From Gammaproteobacteria bacterium (GTDB lineage Bacteria > Pseudomonadota > Gammaproteobacteria > Chromatiales > Chromatiaceae), in assembly GCA_019136395.1 (NCBI GenBank), contig JAGVUH010000393.1, positions 1-8,171 of the forward strand: DNA of 8,171 nucleotides. Direction: 5' to 3'. The notes below the pieces were generated by a model. It was not told the origin of the DNA and did no database searches. It was given only the letters and a program-made list of their open reading frames with translations. Made by a program: the position numbers and the translations under genes. Shown in pieces: positions 7,280-8,171 of the stretch; the stretch's first letter is position 1, and every line of letters begins with the position of its first letter.

Positions 7280-7362
7280 GCGCCGGCGTCACTACTCGCC
7301 CCCAAGGGACAAAAGTCTTACGCTTATGGACCTATCGCCATGAGCTCCCCGCCGGCGCGCAC

Positions 7363-7366
7363 GAGG
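7363..7366 (+). promoter_or_regulatory. Ribosome binding site that sets the TetR start
   Basis: GAGG lies eight bases before the TTG at 7375. This fixes a 221-residue protein of normal family length and removes an N-terminal extension that would be translated from the repeat region. Confidence 0.6.
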
Positions 7367-7374
7367 CCACTCCC

Positions 7375-8040
7375 TTGACCCCAGAAACCCATGCCCCCGA
7401 CACCCGCGAGCGCCTCTTGCGCTCGGCCATCGAGGTCTTCGCCGAGTCCGGCTATGCCGGCGGCACCATTCGGGACATCTGCGGCCGGGCCAAGGCCAAT
7501 CTGGCCGCGGTGCACTACTACTTTGGCGATAAGCGCGGGCTCTACACCGCCATCTTCGCCCAGGTCTCCACCCTTTTCAGCGAGCGCCGGGCCCGCTACC
7601 TGCCCGCCGCCGCCCCCCCCGAGGCCCGGCTGCGGGCCTATGTCCAGGCGGCCCTGGAGGAGATCCTCGACGGTGAAGGGGGTCCCGAGCACAGCGCCCA
7701 GCTCAGCGCCATCTATCTGGCGGAGATGGCCCACCCCACGGAAGTCCTGGACCAGATCGTCGCCGAACACATCAAGCGCAACAACGACGAGCTCCTCGAT
7801 ATCGTCGCCCAGTTGCTCAACGCGCCCATCGACGACGCCCTGGTGCGGGACGCCGCCGCCGGGGTCAGCGCCCAGATCCTGCGATTCTTCCTCGCCCGCC
7901 CCCTCATCAGCCGCCTCAATCCGGATCAGCCGCCCCCAGGGCAGCGGCTGGACGAACTGGTGGAGCGGGTCTGGCGCTTCTCCCTTGGCGGCATCCTGGC
8001 CCTGCGACCCTCCCCCACCGAGGTCGGTGGCAACGGCTGA
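7375..8040 (+). CDS. TetR-family transcriptional regulator, CecR-like
   Basis: A cytoplasmic DNA-binding repressor. From the TTG at 7375 it has 221 residues. The N-terminal TetR domain is unmistakable: RERLLRSAIEVFAESGY (11-27), then the helix-turn-helix TIRDICGRAKANLAAVHYYF (31-50) and GDKRGLY (51-57). The rest is helical and resembles the ligand-binding domain of E. coli CecR (YbiH; DUF1956 type), including the ISRLNP segment late in the protein. An in-frame ATG at 7186 would add 63 residues read from intergenic repeats, with no TetR counterpart, and is rejected. The gene ends with two TGA stops in tandem (8038-8043). A partial gene follows 40 bases later on the same strand and may be co-transcribed. 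TetR regulators often control a divergent or downstream gene, but the target and ligand are unknown here. Confidence 0.9.
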   Translation: MTPETHAPDTRERLLRSAIEVFAESGYAGGTIRDICGRAKANLAAVHYYFGDKRGLYTAIFAQVSTLFSERRARYLPAAAPPEARLRAYVQAALEEILDGEGGPEHSAQLSAIYLAEMAHPTEVLDQIVAEHIKRNNDELLDIVAQLLNAPIDDALVRDAAAGVSAQILRFFLARPLISRLNPDQPPPGQRLDELVERVWRFSLGGILALRPSPTEVGGNG

Positions 8041-8046
8041 TGACTT

Positions 8047-8071
8047 GAGCGCAGCGAGCGAATCAGGAGCG
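8047..8071 (+). repeat. Short GAGCG-iterated spacer
   Basis: GAGCG occurs three times (8047, 8056 and 8067) in the 40-base spacer after the TetR gene. The last copy overlaps AGGAG (8065-8069), the probable ribosome binding site of the next gene. I see no terminator here. Confidence 0.4.
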
Positions 8072-8080
8072 AACAACCCC

Positions 8081-8171
8081 ATGACGAATACAGCCAGAAT
8101 GCGAATCAACGATCCCTCCGCCTACCGCGAGGCCGACGAGGTCGACCTGATTGCCGAGCTGATGCCCCTGG
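8081..8171 (+). CDS. Start of an unidentified gene, possibly SAM-dependent methyltransferase (3' end outside window)
   Basis: The ATG at 8081 opens 30 codons up to the window edge: TARMRINDPSAYREADEVDL follows the first three residues, then IAELMPL. AGGAG is 11 bases upstream, a slightly long spacing; the ATG at 8099 (residue 7) is an alternative start. There is no signal peptide or TM. The pattern of a short soluble N-terminus, an acidic helix and then LIAELMPL resembles the segment just before the VLELGCG motif of class I SAM-dependent methyltransferases, but that motif would lie beyond the edge. A PutA-type proline dehydrogenase N-terminus is another possibility. That a gene starts here is likely; its identity is a guess. 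Confidence 0.5.
   Translation, partial: MTNTARMRINDPSAYREADEVDLIAELMPL

Larger units (their letters stand above)
7046..7374. promoter_or_regulatory. Divergent, repeat-rich intergenic region between PBP1A and TetR genes, 329 bp
   Basis: This region separates the divergent PBP1A (minus) and TetR (plus) genes. It holds a 33-bp tandem repeat (7115-7180), a 17-bp tandem repeat (7246-7279) and a 13-bp direct repeat (7214-7226 and 7280-7292, one mismatch). All the frames that stay open across it are low-information and carry the repeats, so I do not call a gene. The promoters for both flanking genes, and probably the TetR operator, should lie here. The stretch at 7309-7335 (ACAAAAGTCTTACGCTTATGG and following) is the least GC-rich part and the likeliest TetR-gene promoter, but no clear -35/-10 pair can be assigned. 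Confidence 0.5.

Noticed and set aside
7042..7305. Small minus-strand ORF upstream of PBP1A whose TGA overlaps the TTG start, resembling a translationally coupled leader peptide
   Set aside because: The peptide mostly translates the tandem repeats, it begins upstream of the likely PBP1A promoter, and no SD was seen. The stop/start overlap is probably coincidence.

Overview
The window comes from a GC-rich bacterial chromosome. The protein families and the Gram-negative-type class A PBP suggest a gammaproteobacterium, possibly a purple sulfur bacterium or relative; this is an inference from residue patterns, since no RNA gene or species marker is present. The DNA is almost entirely coding: five recognisable genes plus the first 30 codons of a sixth.

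Layout. (1) 1-1158, minus: the N-terminal 386 residues of a SulP-family anion transporter of the BicA (bicarbonate) type, cut by the left edge. (2) 1159-1551: a 393-base divergent intergenic region with several short hairpins. (3) 1552-3144, plus: a divergent Na+/phosphate-cotransporter-family protein with a C-terminal helical domain. (4) 3141-4457, minus: an MFS transporter whose stop codon overlaps the previous gene's stop codon tail to tail. (5) 4481-7045, minus: a full-length class A penicillin-binding protein (PBP1A type), 23 bases upstream of the MFS gene and probably co-transcribed with it. (6) 7046-7374: a 329-base divergent intergenic region with two different tandem repeats (33 bp x2 and 17 bp x2). 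(7) 7375-8040, plus: a TetR/CecR-like repressor. (8) 8081-8171, plus: the start of another gene, perhaps a SAM-dependent methyltransferase, cut by the right edge.

Functionally this looks like an ordinary chromosomal segment: three membrane transporters, a cell-wall synthase and a regulator with a likely partner gene. I see no phage, transposase, CRISPR, toxin-antitoxin or defence genes, and no evidence for a new multi-gene system. The most unusual signals are non-coding: a perfect 17-bp inverted repeat inside the PBP1A reading frame (6188-6226), and the repeat-rich spacer between PBP1A and the TetR gene. Both genes flanking that spacer appear to start with TTG.
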